A DNA stretch of 64,000 nucleotides from Eutrigla gurnardus (GCA_963514095.1 OY741270.1:28729058-28793057), one strand, 5' to 3'. Shown: positions 33,128-45,973, numbered from the stretch's first letter. Program-made: numbers and translations. The notes: generated from the sequence alone by a model not told the origin.

Positions 33128-34153
33128 GAAAGGTGTTATAAAGGTTATTTTGTGTATATATAGCTCATATTCAAAATTTGGATAATAACTATTTCACACA
33201 GATATAGGAGCTATATGTGAATTTAAATGATGTGTAAATTAAATGTGATTTAATAATGTAATGAAAGGGCTCGAAGTTGAAAGATTTTTATTGATTTATA
33301 ATTTTTTTGTCATAATTGTATGATGTATTTCATGTCATGTTTATTGTATTTGTCTTCAAGGGAAACAAAATCAAATCAAATTCTGTAAACAAATCCAGTT
33401 GTTGTTTTTATTCTGAAACCTTGTAGGAAGATAATCCGTCCGTCCTTTTAGGAGAAGGGATGTGATTTATTGTAACCTCTAGTTTTTTTATTAGTAGTCG
33501 AGCGTCTCCACACCTGATGGACGCGTTATATCCGTGACATCGGAGCCAAAGGTCACATTTCTGCTGGTAAATCAGGAATCTCCGAGAGATAATTGACATT
33601 TTCTTCAGTCATAACTCATGAAACTGATGCTTGATTCCAACTCCGGAGGGAGATTTTCATGGTCGAGGCGTTTAGCTGAAGGCCGACTGTGGCGGGAAAG
33701 TGTTTTGTTTTTTGTTGTTGTTCAGCCGTTCGAGTGCTGTAGTGTTTAATTGGTTGGATTCACACTCTTTTCATTTAAGACCTTGATGTCTCTGTAAGTC
33801 TTTCACAAGCAGCCGCTCACATGAAGATTCTGTATTCAAACACTCGAGTGCTTATTCCTCAACGTGAAGTACGCTCATTAAATCTTTTTCACACCTTCTT
33901 TCTTATTTATATCTAATGCATTTTAACACAAGAGAATCATGAAAGCTGAAATTCTTCATCACCCCCCCCCCCTCTCATTTCAAAGCGAACGTTTTCGAGG
34001 TCGAGGACGGCGTCTCCTCTTCTTCACATGGCGTCATCGCCCGAAATCAAACACATCAATCACAACATTTGTTTCCCATTTTAACAGAGACGCGTTTTAA
34101 GAAAGATGGAAATATCCTCTTGGCGGCTCTTCCTCTTTCAAGCCGTTTTATCC

Positions 34154-34197
34154 CACACACACACACACACACACATACACACGCACACACACACACT
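34154..34197 (+). repeat. (CA)n microsatellite
   Basis: CA units with one TACA and one CGCA interruption. Confidence 0.95.
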
Positions 34198-34340
34198 CTG
34201 CAGAGCTCCCACCACATCTGTAGTGTGGTTTGGTGTGGGAGGGGGAGGGGGGGGGGGGAGGGGGGAGTGTATGGGAGAGTTAAACTTTCTGTTGTGAAAA
34301 GAAAACCTCCAGTTTATCACATCTCACCTGATTCACCTTT

Positions 34341-34494
34341 GGGAGGAGGAGAGGAGGAGGAGGAGGAGGAGGAGAGGAGGGGAGGGAAGGGAGAGGAGAG
34401 GAGGAAGAGGTGAGGAATAGGTGAGGAGGAGGAGGAGGAGGAGGAGGAGAAAAAGGAGAGGAGGAGGAGGAAGGGGAGGAGGAGGAGAGGAGGA
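34341..34494 (+). repeat. Polypurine (GGA)n tract, about 150 bp
   Basis: Almost pure purine on the plus strand, broken only by three T bases near 34411-34422. The mirror-like GGA/GAGG composition could form triplex (H-DNA). Ser/Pro/Leu-rich minus-strand frames are composition artefacts. Confidence 0.93.
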
Positions 34495-35304
34495 TCCAGG
34501 ATTGGTCCTCTGGGTTTTGTGGTTCCAAAGAGATGCATACTTTCCTGCCTTGCTTTTAGGCACCATGCCGGTGGTTTTGCACGTTTATTTCACTCATTAT
34601 TATAAATCTCTTACGAGCTCTTCATCATTTTAACATTTATCTCTGTGATGACGACGGGCCGAGTTGGAGACTTGAGAACTTGGGTTTCATAGCGAGTGAA
34701 CTTTGACCCGCCTGCTGTCAGAGAGGCGATTCTCTTCACATTTGGCTGCCCGCAAACTCAACCGGGCTGACCTGAGCAAATACCCCTCAGCTGAAACTTC
34801 AAACGGGGGTAAATAGGTTTTTGATGCCGTCCCAGTTCATTTCACTGAAGTCGCTAGTTCGCTTTCATAGTCGCTGAACTATGAAAGACTTCAAACTCTC
34901 CTGAGAAACCGACTCCGTTACTGTAAACATTTCAGTTTGCTTAGTTTTTTAAAAGTTGTGTTATCGTTCTGCAGCCCAACGTCAACACGCAAACACGCCA
35001 TTTTTATTTCTGCTTTCCCCTCGCCGTGCGTTCAAACGAAGCTGCCAAGTAAATCTACTCTGCAAATAACACTTTGACTCTTGGATCCCCTGGATGTGGT
35101 TTAAAAATATCATACAATCTCTCTCACAGTAGAAATAATGGGACTTTGGCTGAGAGACACGTTGACAGGTTTGAGTTCATCACTGGGTCATTTTACCGAA
35201 GTCGTTATCTCCGTAGAGAGAAACACTTCCAAAGGCCAAGTCATAAAGGAAGAATAAAACCAGACCTGCAGCCGGAGGCCGACTACAGGGAATACCTCTC
35301 TGTA

Positions 35305-35318
35305 CCAGCAGGTGGCGG
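35305..35318 (+). promoter_or_regulatory. Single CTCF-like site, plus orientation
   Basis: CCAGCAGGTGGCGG fits the CTCF core CCASYAGRKGGCRS at all 14 positions. It lies in unique-looking DNA rather than in an array. Confidence 0.45.
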
Positions 35319-35881
35319 TGGTCCATATTCCTCATTCAAAAAAGTGAAACCAGTAGACCCCGGCCTGCCGGCGCTATGCTACATCACCACAAATCCACCA
35401 TTTCCACTCTCACTCACCGCTCAGCTTCACTGCAGATGTCGTGAAAATCCTCGAGTATCGGAATTATACGAAGACGAAGAACGAGAAGATCCGTGCACTT
35501 CCTATCAAACGCAACTTGTTTGCGTTTCTCTTCTTTTGCACTCCTAAGCCAAACAGCCAATCAGATTGATTTCTCTCACCGACTGGATTCAACATGCTAC
35601 ATGCTACATGATTTTTCTCCCACGTTCAGGCTGGTTTAGTGGATGTGGAGCTCGTCCTGGTTAGTGACGCTCGTTACCTGGAGAGGATGGAAGGAGCTAA
35701 CGTTAGCAGAGTATGTTAGCGCATCATTCAACAAGTGGTAGCATTTCCATGCTACGCTAGCTAGCGACGGTGTACTGACATGAATGCTTGACATAAAGTC
35801 CACCATGATGGGTGCAAGGGTCCAATATATTTTATGATTATGATAAATACATGCTTCAGGGAGAGGTAATAAAAACATACA

Positions 35882-35884
<3 letters not shown>

Positions 35885-35923
<39 letters not shown>
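35885..35923 (+). repeat. (GT)n microsatellite
   Basis: About 19 GT units. Confidence 0.95.
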
Positions 35924-35924
<1 letters not shown>

Positions 35925-37049
35925 ATGCAGAGAGAGATGTCTGGTTCTGCATGGCGGTGTGATTTAACCATAATGGTGATAAAATGCTGATGATGGTCCT
36001 TCAAAAAGCCCTCAGTGAGAGAGAGCTGCCAATTAGAGGGAAGATGGTGATTAAATGGGAACAATAAAGCTTTATCTGCTCACACACACACACACACCAA
36101 CGCTCAGAGGGTTACACACACACCTTATGACATTACACAATACTTAACATTCACACACACAGACAGATGTTTGTACTGTCCACAATGAAAGCCTGTTTTG
36201 AAATATTGCCCCTGAACACTAAATCCTTGAAAAGTGAGTTCCCTCCATTCCTGCAGCACTTTAAGCATGTTAGCATGTTAGCTCGTAGCACCACTGTGGT
36301 GCATTACAGCCTCTCACACACCACAAAATAGATCAGATTAGATGTTCCTGATCAACGTTTGACAAAATGTCCTCCTCACTTTCCAGAACTGGATGCTCCG
36401 ACGTTCGTTCATCCACGAATATAACTCGGTTCAGATCCACACAACGTGATGCCAACCAAGCTGCAGTCGGGTTGTTTTTCAACCGTTTCCCTGCTGTTAG
36501 TCAGTTTGAAGTCAGACATCAGCACCCACCGCCACTCGTAATGAGTCTCTGGGGATCGGCCGGCCGGCGGTGCAGCGGCGTGGAAACGCAGAAACACAGC
36601 ATCGTGGTACGGCAGTCGCTCGGCCTCATCCCTCACAGGCTTCCCAGCGTCCTGCATCAGCCGCCACAGAACCTTCAAATCTGCACCAAAGCTTCTGTGA
36701 ACCTGAACCGCCGGCCCAACGCCGGGGCCGCCGGGCACCTGAACGCATCATCTGCATTTAAATTAAAAAGTCAGTGTGGCGACTCGTTCTCACTCCGGAG
36801 GTTTCATTAAGGGGAGTGCATGCAGGCGTTTCTCCAATGAATCGGGATTTAAATGGGAGTAAATGTGAGGTAAGATCCTCTGTAGACGCAGAAATATATG
36901 AGAGGGATTTTTAAATGGAGGAAGAAAGAAATACTCATTATATTATATAGTCATTTATTTATTGATTATAAATGTAGTGGAGTAAAAAGTACAATATCTT
37001 GATACACTTGAGGAATAAAATTCATTTTTTACAATATGTGTAAATCAAA

Positions 37050-37440
37050 ATGACAGTTTCTAATGTTGAGTTTGAATATGCAAATTATCATATTATCAAC
37101 TTCCCCGAACAGAAATCTGAACATTGGATAAAGCCGGGTTTACGATTCTTGTTGGTTTTCACTGAGAGAATTTTGGATATTAAAGCCATAAATACGTTTT
37201 TATGAAAAAAATCTTGTATAAATCAGGCTATGAATGATATATGAGCAAACCCTCTCTGCAAAAACCTTCAGAATATAGATTAGGTGGAGATTTCTGACTC
37301 AAAACTTGAGAAAAGATGTGGATTGTAAACTTCCATACATTTTGACGATACTACAGAAGAATATGTATTAATTACATATGTTTAAGTATGCATATGGGGC
37401 TTTATCTAATGGTAACATGTTGTGAATTCAGGAGTGTTTA
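37050..37440 (+). repeat. Dispersed repeat, related to 20.8-21.4 kb
   Basis: Contains AATGATATATGAGCAAACCC, CCTTCAGAATATAGATTAGG and TTTAAGTATGCATATGGGGC, in line with the copy at 20790-21400. Non-coding. Confidence 0.5.
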
Positions 37441-37904
37441 GCATGAAGTTCCTCTAGGTTACATACAGTGTGTTGTAGAGAACGGTCTGTTTGGAGACTC
37501 AGACTATATCCTGGTGGCTGCAGTGGTTTGAGTAGATTCCAGTCGATATCTCCCACAATGCAGAGCGAAAAGAGAAGTTTTATGACCTCTTTAAAAACTC
37601 CTGCTGGTGACTGTTCATCATCACCACTAATACGGACTCGCAGCGAGCGACCGCGGAGGCTGGGTGGCCCCGCGGTGACGGGCCTGTTTACGGACGCCAG
37701 AGTGAAGGTTAAGCCGACGCCAGATAGCAGAGGTCACCGTAGATGGATGTGTGTTTGGTCTGGAAGGGAGACCGGGTCTGGAGACTCTCCGCTACAGAGA
37801 GACCTCAGTGAAGACTTACCATCCAGCCAACGACGTTTCAGCACCGGTGCTTTACTTTCCTGCTTCCTCTGCGTCACATTTGTCCTTTTTAATGACGTTC
37901 TGAA

Positions 37905-38480
37905 AAGTGAAGCCAAGGCTGGAGTGCCTTAAACTGTCATTCCCTCTGCTGGCCACCAGGGGGCGACTCTTCTCTGATTGTATGGAAGTCTATGAGAAAA
38001 TGGTCCTACTTCTCTCTGCTGGCCACCAGGGGGCGACTCCTCTCTGGTTGTATAGAAGTCTATGAGAAAATGGTCCTACTTCTCTCTGCTGGCCACCAGG
38101 GGGCGACTCCTCTCTGGTTGTATAGAAGTCTATGAGAAAATGGTCCTACTTCTCTCTGCTGGCCACCAGGGGGCGACTCCTCTCTGGTTGTATAGAAGTC
38201 TATGAGAAAATGGTCCTACTTCTCTCTGCTGGCCACCAGGGGGCGACTCCTCTCTGGTTGTATAGAAGTCTATGAGAAAATGGTCCTACTTCTCTCTTGA
38301 TGTATTATCTCAGTAAACATTGTAAACATGAGTTTATGGTCTCAATCTCTAGTTTGAGGTCTTCTTCAATCCAGCATGATGTTCATTTAGTACATTATGG
38401 TCCATTTAGAGTCCACCAGACCAGAAAGCAGGGGATGCTTTAGGGGGCGGGGCTTACCTGCTGATTGACAGGTTCATTTA
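37905..38480 (-). mobile_element. Dispersed element with internal 70-bp VNTR, copy 4 (reverse)
   Basis: Reverse copy: tail complement (GAAAAGTGAAGCCAAGGCTG, GGAGTGCCTTAAACTGTCAT), five array units, then the same sequence as copy 3 from CTTGATGTATTATCTCAGTA to TTACCTGCTGATTGACAGGT. A few differences (GTTTATGGTCTC, TTGAGGTCTTC) separate it from copy 3. Confidence 0.75.
37940..38289 (-). repeat. 70-bp tandem array, 5 units, CTCF-like cores on the plus strand
   Basis: Five units in reverse orientation, all with CCACCAGGGGGC. The first (leftmost) unit is the most diverged (CTCTTCTCTGATTGTATGG), mirroring the diverged last unit of array 1. Terminal units therefore seem older than internal ones. 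Confidence 0.95.
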
Positions 38481-39741
38481 GAGTCAAATAGAGGTTATTT
38501 AAACAGGGAGGGAGTCCCGTCTACATACTTATACATAGTTAAATGTTTTCATCATTTACAAACTACAAAAATACACGCTGCGATCGATAGAGAAGAGATG
38601 ATGTGCAGGATTTTATTTTGAAAATATCATTCAAGCGCATGAGAAAAATAAACATAAAAATGCCTTTACAGGTTTATTTTTTTTATTTTTTATTTTTTTA
38701 ATGTGGTTGTCGGGTAAAAAAGAAAATCCCCAAAATGTCAACTTTACAGGATATCCATAAAACCACTTATGGTTTGAGACGTTTTGGCAGGAAGTAATCC
38801 ATCAGGTGAACTTACTGCATCAATTTTTCAGTTTGGATTTTCATTATTGACGCGTTAACACACAACAAAATAAAAGACCACTCTCCACAATAAGTTACTT
38901 AAATTTCTGACATCTGGAACCGTTTTGGTCCTCCAATTTAACTTTCTTGCAGAGTAACATTTTTATTTTTTATTGTGGTGTTTTTGAGTAACTTCGACTT
39001 CTTCCTCCAAACCGCAACTTATCCAGTGCAGCCTGAATCATAGTGACATTTTTAAACAAGCATAACAATGTGCATTGTGCCAATTTTACCCCTAAATGAC
39101 AAGTTAACTGCGCCGTCATTAATTCGGTTCATGAAGAAGCACTTTCTTTATTTTTTTAATGGTTTGCTTTCCCTGCTGAGATGCCAGGAAGGTGGAGTCT
39201 CCATACAAGGAAGTAGAGCGGAGCCATTAGCCAATCACAGACGAGCAATTAGGTTTTCTTCTGATTACATGATGTGGTAAAAGAAACGCCTCTCACCTGA
39301 CCTGAAGCACCAAATGTGTGAGGAATTACACTTTTGGTGCTTTCCTATTCATCACTCACAGTTATCAGAAGACTGTCACACACTGCCATCTGGTGGCCAG
39401 GCTGCAAACACTGAAATTAATGATGTTAATGGGGGGTTTTTTGAGGCTGATATTTGGTATAAATGTTGGTATAAAAGCAACATATATTTTATTTTTTATT
39501 CACATTTAGTATTTTTTACATACAAATATTTTATTTTTGGTACTATTCAACATACAAATTATAATTATTCCGTCCTTTTCAAATATTGCTATTACTTTGG
39601 ATTCTTCTCATACATTAAAGACAGCAAAGTGTAGTCAAGTTTTTTTTAATATTCCACATTTTTTAAGCACATTTGGAGTCCAACTTTTCAATGAAATTCA
39701 TACTAAATAAAAAATGTTATTTAGTAATTATTTTAATTTTC
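38481..39741. other. Intergenic, with one CTCF-like site
   Basis: AT-rich, with no gene recognised. Positions 39383-39396 carry a full-consensus CTCF-like core, listed separately. Confidence 0.5.
39383..39396 (-). promoter_or_regulatory. Single CTCF-like site, minus orientation
   Basis: CTGCCATCTGGTGG, whose complement CCACCAGATGGCAG fits CCASYAGRKGGCRS at all positions. It is unrelated to the 70-bp unit in its flanks. Confidence 0.45.
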
Positions 39742-39845
39742 AGCATGATGTTCATTTAGTACATTATGGTCCATTTAGAGTCCACCAGACCAAAAAGCAG
39801 GGGATGCTTTAGGGGGCGGGGCTATCTGGTGATTGACAGGTCGCC
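39742..39845 (-). repeat. Head fragment of the dispersed element
   Basis: CAGCATGATGTTCATTTAGT, ACATTATGGTCCATTTAGAG, GGGGATGCTTTAGGGGGCGG and GGTGATTGACAGGTCGCCAC match the head of copies 3 and 4. No 70-bp unit is attached. Confidence 0.75.
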
Positions 39846-39954
39846 ACTTTGCTTTTTGTGCTTCATCATTGGCTATCATTTGGGTACACGCGATCCATTC
39901 ACGTGAATGCAATATTGCAGGAATTTCTTTAAATTTAGCACAATTGTGGACTTG

Positions 39955-40110
39955 GGTGGTCAAACCAGAATCTGTTGTTTAAAGGTCAAAGGTCAAAAGG
40001 TCACTGTGACCTCACAAAACACATTTTTTGACCATAACTCTAGAATTAATTTCCTAATTATGAGAATTTCACAGGAATGTCTGATAAAATCACATTGACA
40101 GACATGTAGT
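39955..40110 (+). repeat. Dispersed teleost repeat fragment
   Basis: GGTCAAAAGGTCACTGTGAC then CTCACAAAACACATTTTTTG, ACCATAACTCTAGAATTAAT and TTCACAGGAATGTCTGATAA are in the order of a repeat I recall as very abundant in teleosts. An (AAT)n run follows at about 40117-40145. Confidence 0.6.
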
Positions 40111-40114
40111 AGTA

Positions 40115-40116
<2 letters not shown>

Positions 40117-40145
<29 letters not shown>
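40117..40145 (+). repeat. (ATA)n microsatellite
   Basis: About nine ATA/TAA triplets directly after the dispersed repeat. Confidence 0.9.
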
Positions 40146-42231
40146 GTAATTCTAGTTTTATTCTGTTCATGATGGAAACTCTTGAGTGAAATCTTAATCT
40201 AAGTGAACAATGTTCACATTCAACAGCATAAACACTGTTTTTCGATGAGGAATTTAAATTACAGCATTAATAAAGGACTTAACGAACACATTAAGCATGC
40301 GGGGAAATGTAATTATCAGGGATTACAGGGAGGAATCTAATATCTAATAACGGTGAACAGCGGCCCAAAGCATCAGCGTCGCTCTGATTCAAACCTCTGC
40401 AGCTGCTAGAAAAGACACACAGAGAGAAGCTGTTGAGTGATTTTTATTGCAGTTTCGTTTCAAGCGTCATGAATAACAGCGTGATCACCAACAATCCAGA
40501 TGTGTCGGTGTCGGTTTCCTGCTTCGTTCAGGAGCAGAAGCAGCTTTACAGGCTAGAAAGCAGAGTTTCTACAGTTTCTACAGGCGTCTTTGTGAAGCTC
40601 TACATCTGTTTCTCTCACAATGAATAAAACATCTCAGTGTAAAAACGACAAAGTTACAACCACATGTTCTTTCAGGCTGCGAGTCTTTTTTTTTCTTCCA
40701 GCTTCCTGTAACGTGACGGGACATTCGATGGAAGAACAAACTGAAGCAATTACAGGATTAACGATGAAAATAATTAGATGTACATTCTTTATGCCTTTTG
40801 TTATTGTTAGCATTATTAATCATTATTGCATTACTGCAAAAGCCCTTAAGGTGTAATTAAGGGGGGTTGTTAAATTAACAGGTGTTATATTAGCAGTTAG
40901 CACCAGTGGGAATGTGTTTGTTGGGCAGATTCTTCAGATTATTTTATATGTAAAATGTTTCCACAGCAAAGTGACGAACCTGCAGAGAATTATCACACAA
41001 TTCTTCTTTTTTTAAAGTCCCTATTTGTTTCGGAGCATCCAGCCGATATATAGATTTATCGGGAGACGGTGGAGACCAAAAACGGAGCTAAAAGGAGAGT
41101 GAATATCGGACTTAAATTAGAAACACGTCTCTTCACATTTGTTCACAAAAACAGCATCATAGGATGATTCCATATGGGTGTTAACAGTCTGACAACTGGC
41201 TGAAATTCAATTAAATACCAAGAACAGAAAAGAAAATAACGTTAAATAATAGTTTTTCCTTGAACGGGCAGAAGAAGAGGCACTGAAGGCGTGAGAGCCG
41301 TGACACCGTTTCCAGCTGTAAGGCTGTTTGATTGACGGCACACTGCAAGACGTGTGAAGACATGTGACCAACTTGAGACCTTCCTGCTTCTCTCCCATTG
41401 GTTGATTGTGACGGTTCAGATCTTGAATTATGTTTTTTGGACTTTCTTCATTTCACTTCAAATGTAATATTTTCCTTTTAATCGATTTTTGTTTGTTGTT
41501 TTTTTCAGAAATTACGCATTGAATTGTGGGAGCTTGAACCTCTGCTAGCCCCACAGAAAAACCCACAAAAAATGTAAATTATGTTTATTACAAATGTTTT
41601 ATGTTACAGTGTAAAAGTTAGCTAAGTAGCGTTTTATCTGGAGTTTGTTACCAGATATGCCAGGAATATTTTGGGTTTTGATCGTTAAATCATGATGTGT
41701 CTGAATGGTATAGAGGAAATCCTTAGTCTGCTTGACCAGGCCAGGACATTTATTTTCTTATAATAAGCAAATCATGTTTTCCTTTGTTTATCGTTAAGCT
41801 TTGTTTGCAAGAACGCTGAGTGGGAAGAAATTTTCTTTTGTACTTTAACCCACATTTTTTAAAGTGGCTTCAGTCTAAACACCATCAAACATAATGTTGA
41901 CGAGTAGAAAATCATATTTCCTGGTAATAAAAGCCTTAATCCTTTGTTATGAAATCGTAACTTCTAAAATGACATTTCGACCCTCAAAACACACAAAAAA
42001 TAAAATAAAATCCTGCTTTGGAGGAAAACAAACAAAACAAGTGAAACCACAATCTCCGTTTTGGACCCCGAACAAGACGTTTAACGATAAATGTGTTTAG
42101 AGAACAACTTGGTTTTAAGGTCGGTAACCGGGGACGACAGCCAGAATCTAAATGATCTCCAGGCCGGGATCATCAGAGAGGAAAGTCTGGATGTCCAGAG
42201 GAAACAAGAAACATGAAGCACAAACCGAGTC

Positions 42232-42262
<31 letters not shown>

Positions 42263-43969
42263 CTTCTTCAAGTTTTAACGTGAACAAAGTCTCCAGTTTA
42301 CGTATCTGAGAAACATCCGACGACAGTCCGACATTCAGCAGCACATCAGCCTCCAATAACGTGAGATTTACAACATCACACTCACCGATACGACATTTGG
42401 ATCCATAAACTGGCATGCAAGCGATAAAGTTTTCTTCAGCATGCGGTCATCGACGGTGCTTTACTGCTGCACCAGGAGACATTTAAACATTTACATCAAA
42501 ATCCTACTTTTTAAAAGAAGGCCTAAATACGGATTATCCTCTTTACTCTGCTGTTTTCAAGCGTCCAACCATAGTTATTTAAAATAACACCGTTTACGAT
42601 GTTCTACAAAGCCAACTTAAGAGTCGAGAAAAGGTGATTATTGGTTGGAATCGTTAGAAAAAGTTCATTTTAATTTGTGCAAAGCTGCTAGGAGGAACTT
42701 AAATGTTTCCTCAGAGTAACTTTAATAAAAGTTAGACAAGAATTGATTTAATGATGGATGGATGAAAGGAAAAAACAGGGATGGAAGAAGAAGGAAATAC
42801 AAGAAAGGTGAATTATTTTTTAGGCCTCTGGGGCAAATAATGAATGCATTAAATATTCCGAACTCTCGACCTCGTGACCCTGAAATCCTCCTCCAGTCCT
42901 GATTGTCAACACACTTCTCAAACCACATACGATCCAAACCCGTCGGGTTACATTTGCTGAATTCTGCCGTGAAAACAAGGAAGCCATTTCTAAATAACTC
43001 CGAAAACATACGATTTTTAAAAATCTTATATACAATAATAATAATAGCTCTCTACTTTCCCCTTAAAGAACAAACTGTGCAAACATGGTTCAATCTGGGA
43101 TCCGGTTTAACCACCAACCTCCTCCAGCTGCAAAAACCTCCGACCACAAATTCCTATAAATATATATATTTATATACAAAGTCTATCAGTTCAGTTTCAA
43201 AACCCCTTTTTTTTTTCCTGCATCTATTCACTCTCAAGTTTAAAAACAACCTTCACAAAAATGAAATTGAAAGAGACACGTTTGATCTCACACACAGTAA
43301 TCCCGAAGGCAGCTGACCTCTGACCTCTGACATCATACTGATGTTTTTCAGTGATTTGGGACTTTTGTCTGCATGAAGTCAATTACAAGCCGCACACACA
43401 AAACTGTCAACATCTTCTCCCCGACTCAACACCTCCTCATCACAATATCGTACCCCCCCTCCCCCCCTCCCCCACCAGACCGCCACATCTACAGTCTGAG
43501 GTGCAAACATCTTTGATTCTCTGCAGACGTGACGAGGGACGAGAGGAACAAGACCTTGTTTAATTTACGGGACGTCTGCAGCTTCCAGCCACTTGGGCTC
43601 CGAATACGTTCTGAACGGCGGCGGCTGTTTAAATTCAACCACAGAAATTCCACGTAAGGAGATTTAGTTTCAAGGTTGTATTTATTACTATTTTAAGGCT
43701 GCATTAAGAAACGGACCTCAAACTGACAGCGAGAGCTACATTTAAACTCATCTACCTTCTGAATAGAATCAACAAAGCTCCAAATATATATATATTACCA
43801 CACACAGGTCCAGTGTATGACACTGAATATTCTGTGCAGATACATAACTACTTGGATATCGAACCGTTGCCATCGGTTACGGAGGTCTCTGCATCTTTTT
43901 GATGCTACATCAGAAATGTAACTCGCTCCACCTCGCTTCCTTTTTTATAAGAGATTATTTCATAGCGAT
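40146..43969. other. Intergenic, nothing recognised
   Basis: AT-rich. A (TTC)12 run lies at 42234-42269. No coding frame has family resemblance. The short GC-rich part near 40290-40410 might be conserved but cannot be judged here. Confidence 0.5.
42234..42269 (+). repeat. (TTC)12 microsatellite
   Basis: Uninterrupted TTC triplets; the complementary GAA run creates a poly-Glu frame that is an artefact. Confidence 0.95.
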
Positions 43970-44142
43970 GATGTAAGATGAGTGATGATGTAACGAGTGA
44001 TGTAAGATGAGTGATGATGTAACGAGTGATGTAAGATGAGTGATGGGATGTAACGAGTGATGTAAGATGAGTGATGATGTAACGAGTGATGTAAGATGAG
44101 TGATGATGTAACAAGTGATGTAAGATGAGTGATGGGATGTAA
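43970..44142. repeat. Minisatellite with a 29-bp unit, six copies
   Basis: Unit GATGTAAGATGAGTGATGAT plus GTAACGAGT. Copies start at 43970, 43999, 44028, 44059, 44088 and 44117; the third copy has a two-base GG insertion. Confidence 0.93.
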
Positions 44143-45940
44143 AACGAGGCAAAAACAAACAAATGAAAACATGAATCCATGATCATCCATAATTTATTCA
44201 ACACGTATGATTCATTTTGTAAATGTTTGTTTACATGAACGTGATAATAAAAAAAAAAACACATTCAAGAGTCAAGTAAAACTAAAAATTAAATCCAGTA
44301 CCCTGTTATTTCTTATATAGGACACAAAAAAAATCTTTGGAAAATTTGATGAAATAAATAAATAAATAAATAACATGACAATTATCTAAAAAAAAAAAAA
44401 AACTATAGTAGGCTCTATGTTATATTGATTCAATGCCTCATTTTTCTTTTCATTTCAAATATGATTTGCATAAATATAATGTCGCCAAGTAAGAGATTAT
44501 AAATAGAATATTTCCTGATTTATGTTTTACTTTCAAAAGCACGTTTGAAACACTTTATTTTTGTTTTTTTTATAATATCGGGAAAAACTTATAGTGGCTT
44601 TTAAACATGTCCAAAAAGTGCAGTGTATTAGATTTGCAAATCGCGTCTTTCCTTCACCATTCTTGCATATAATGAGGTTTTAATAATCTGAGATGAAGAG
44701 CGGAGGTTAGTTTCTGCCTTTTAGAACCACAACGTTCCCGTTTTCAAACACGGTGGCTGCACTTTGATTTAAAATGCAGTTATCTACAACTATTTCATTT
44801 TCCAGTTGCCAGACCAGAAAGAGGTCCGAGCCTTTTTCCCTCTGCAACTAAAGAGTCTTCCACTCAGATAATATCTATATCATACAAAAAAGAAAGTAGC
44901 ATTCTTCTTGTGCAAATAGTAGTGGAAAAAGTGTCCCAAATAAGCAGGATATCGGCCTAATGTGACGAAGAGAAGCAGAATCCACACATTATGTCTTTTC
45001 TATGCTACAATGTGCTTTTGACAAATCCAAACACATCTCAAAAAAAGGGAGGAAAAATTACTTATTGCTTTAAATATTTGTTCTTCTAGCAGATCCACAA
45101 AAATCCTCAAACTCAGCAGGAATCTTTTTCAGGACGGTTTTTTTTCTCGTTTCCTCACATTCACACGCTGAGTCCAAACAACACACACTCGACTGTATCA
45201 AAAATAATCTGCGTTCGTTCACACAGTGGTATTAATACCCAGAAACACGCCAGCGAGCTGAAAACCAGCCGTTCCTTCTTCTTCTAACGTCAAATTAAAA
45301 GTCACTTAAAGCACAAAGCGAGACCGAAGGCTTTGCGATGACAAACTAGTTTGAGGTCGCCGTGGAAACGCTTCTCTCTCTCTCCTCGTCCTCTTTTAAA
45401 CATAGTGCAACACTGCTGCCGGCGGTGGACTCTCAGCATCTTTGTTTTGGGCTTTTGGAAATAAAAGCTTTGTTTCTTTTCAGTCTGTGTTCAGTGATTG
45501 GCATTCAGGTTTCCTTCATGTTCTCTGTTTTATTTTGAAGGTCTGACAGCTTTTCATACATCTACTGTATATATACAGGCCAGTAGAATAGAAAAACTTG
45601 GAAAATAGTTTATATATAATTTAGAAATGAATTTAATATCTTCATTTTTTTGCTGGGTTTTTTAAGGGAGGACTTTCTGGAAAGAAATAAGCACGTAGAA
45701 GATGTTTAGTCGATTATTTCTAATAACTGATAAATCGATTGTCAGCGTTTTAACTTCTGAAATCTTTGCTGCTTTTTCTGTTTCATTCGATTGTAAACTA
45801 CATTTCTTGGGGTTTAAAACTTCCTTGAGCCTTTTCTATCGATGTCTATCAGCCTCACGTACTCTGGTATACGTCCCTGTCATGCATCCTCTGACCTTTG
45901 ACCCCCTCGGTGCCTAGAAACAGTGGCAGCGCCACAAACA

Positions 45941-45943
<3 letters not shown>

Positions 45944-45973
<30 letters not shown>
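45944..45973 (+). repeat. (CT)15 microsatellite
   Basis: Uninterrupted CT dinucleotides. Confidence 0.95.

Noticed and set aside
35074..35547. 157-codon plus-strand frame
   Set aside because: No domain, start context or codon bias stands out; flanking splice sites are not evident.
45455..45470. AATAAA at about 45460 on the plus strand as a gene end
   Set aside because: No plus-strand coding exon lies upstream; single hexamers are common in AT-rich DNA.
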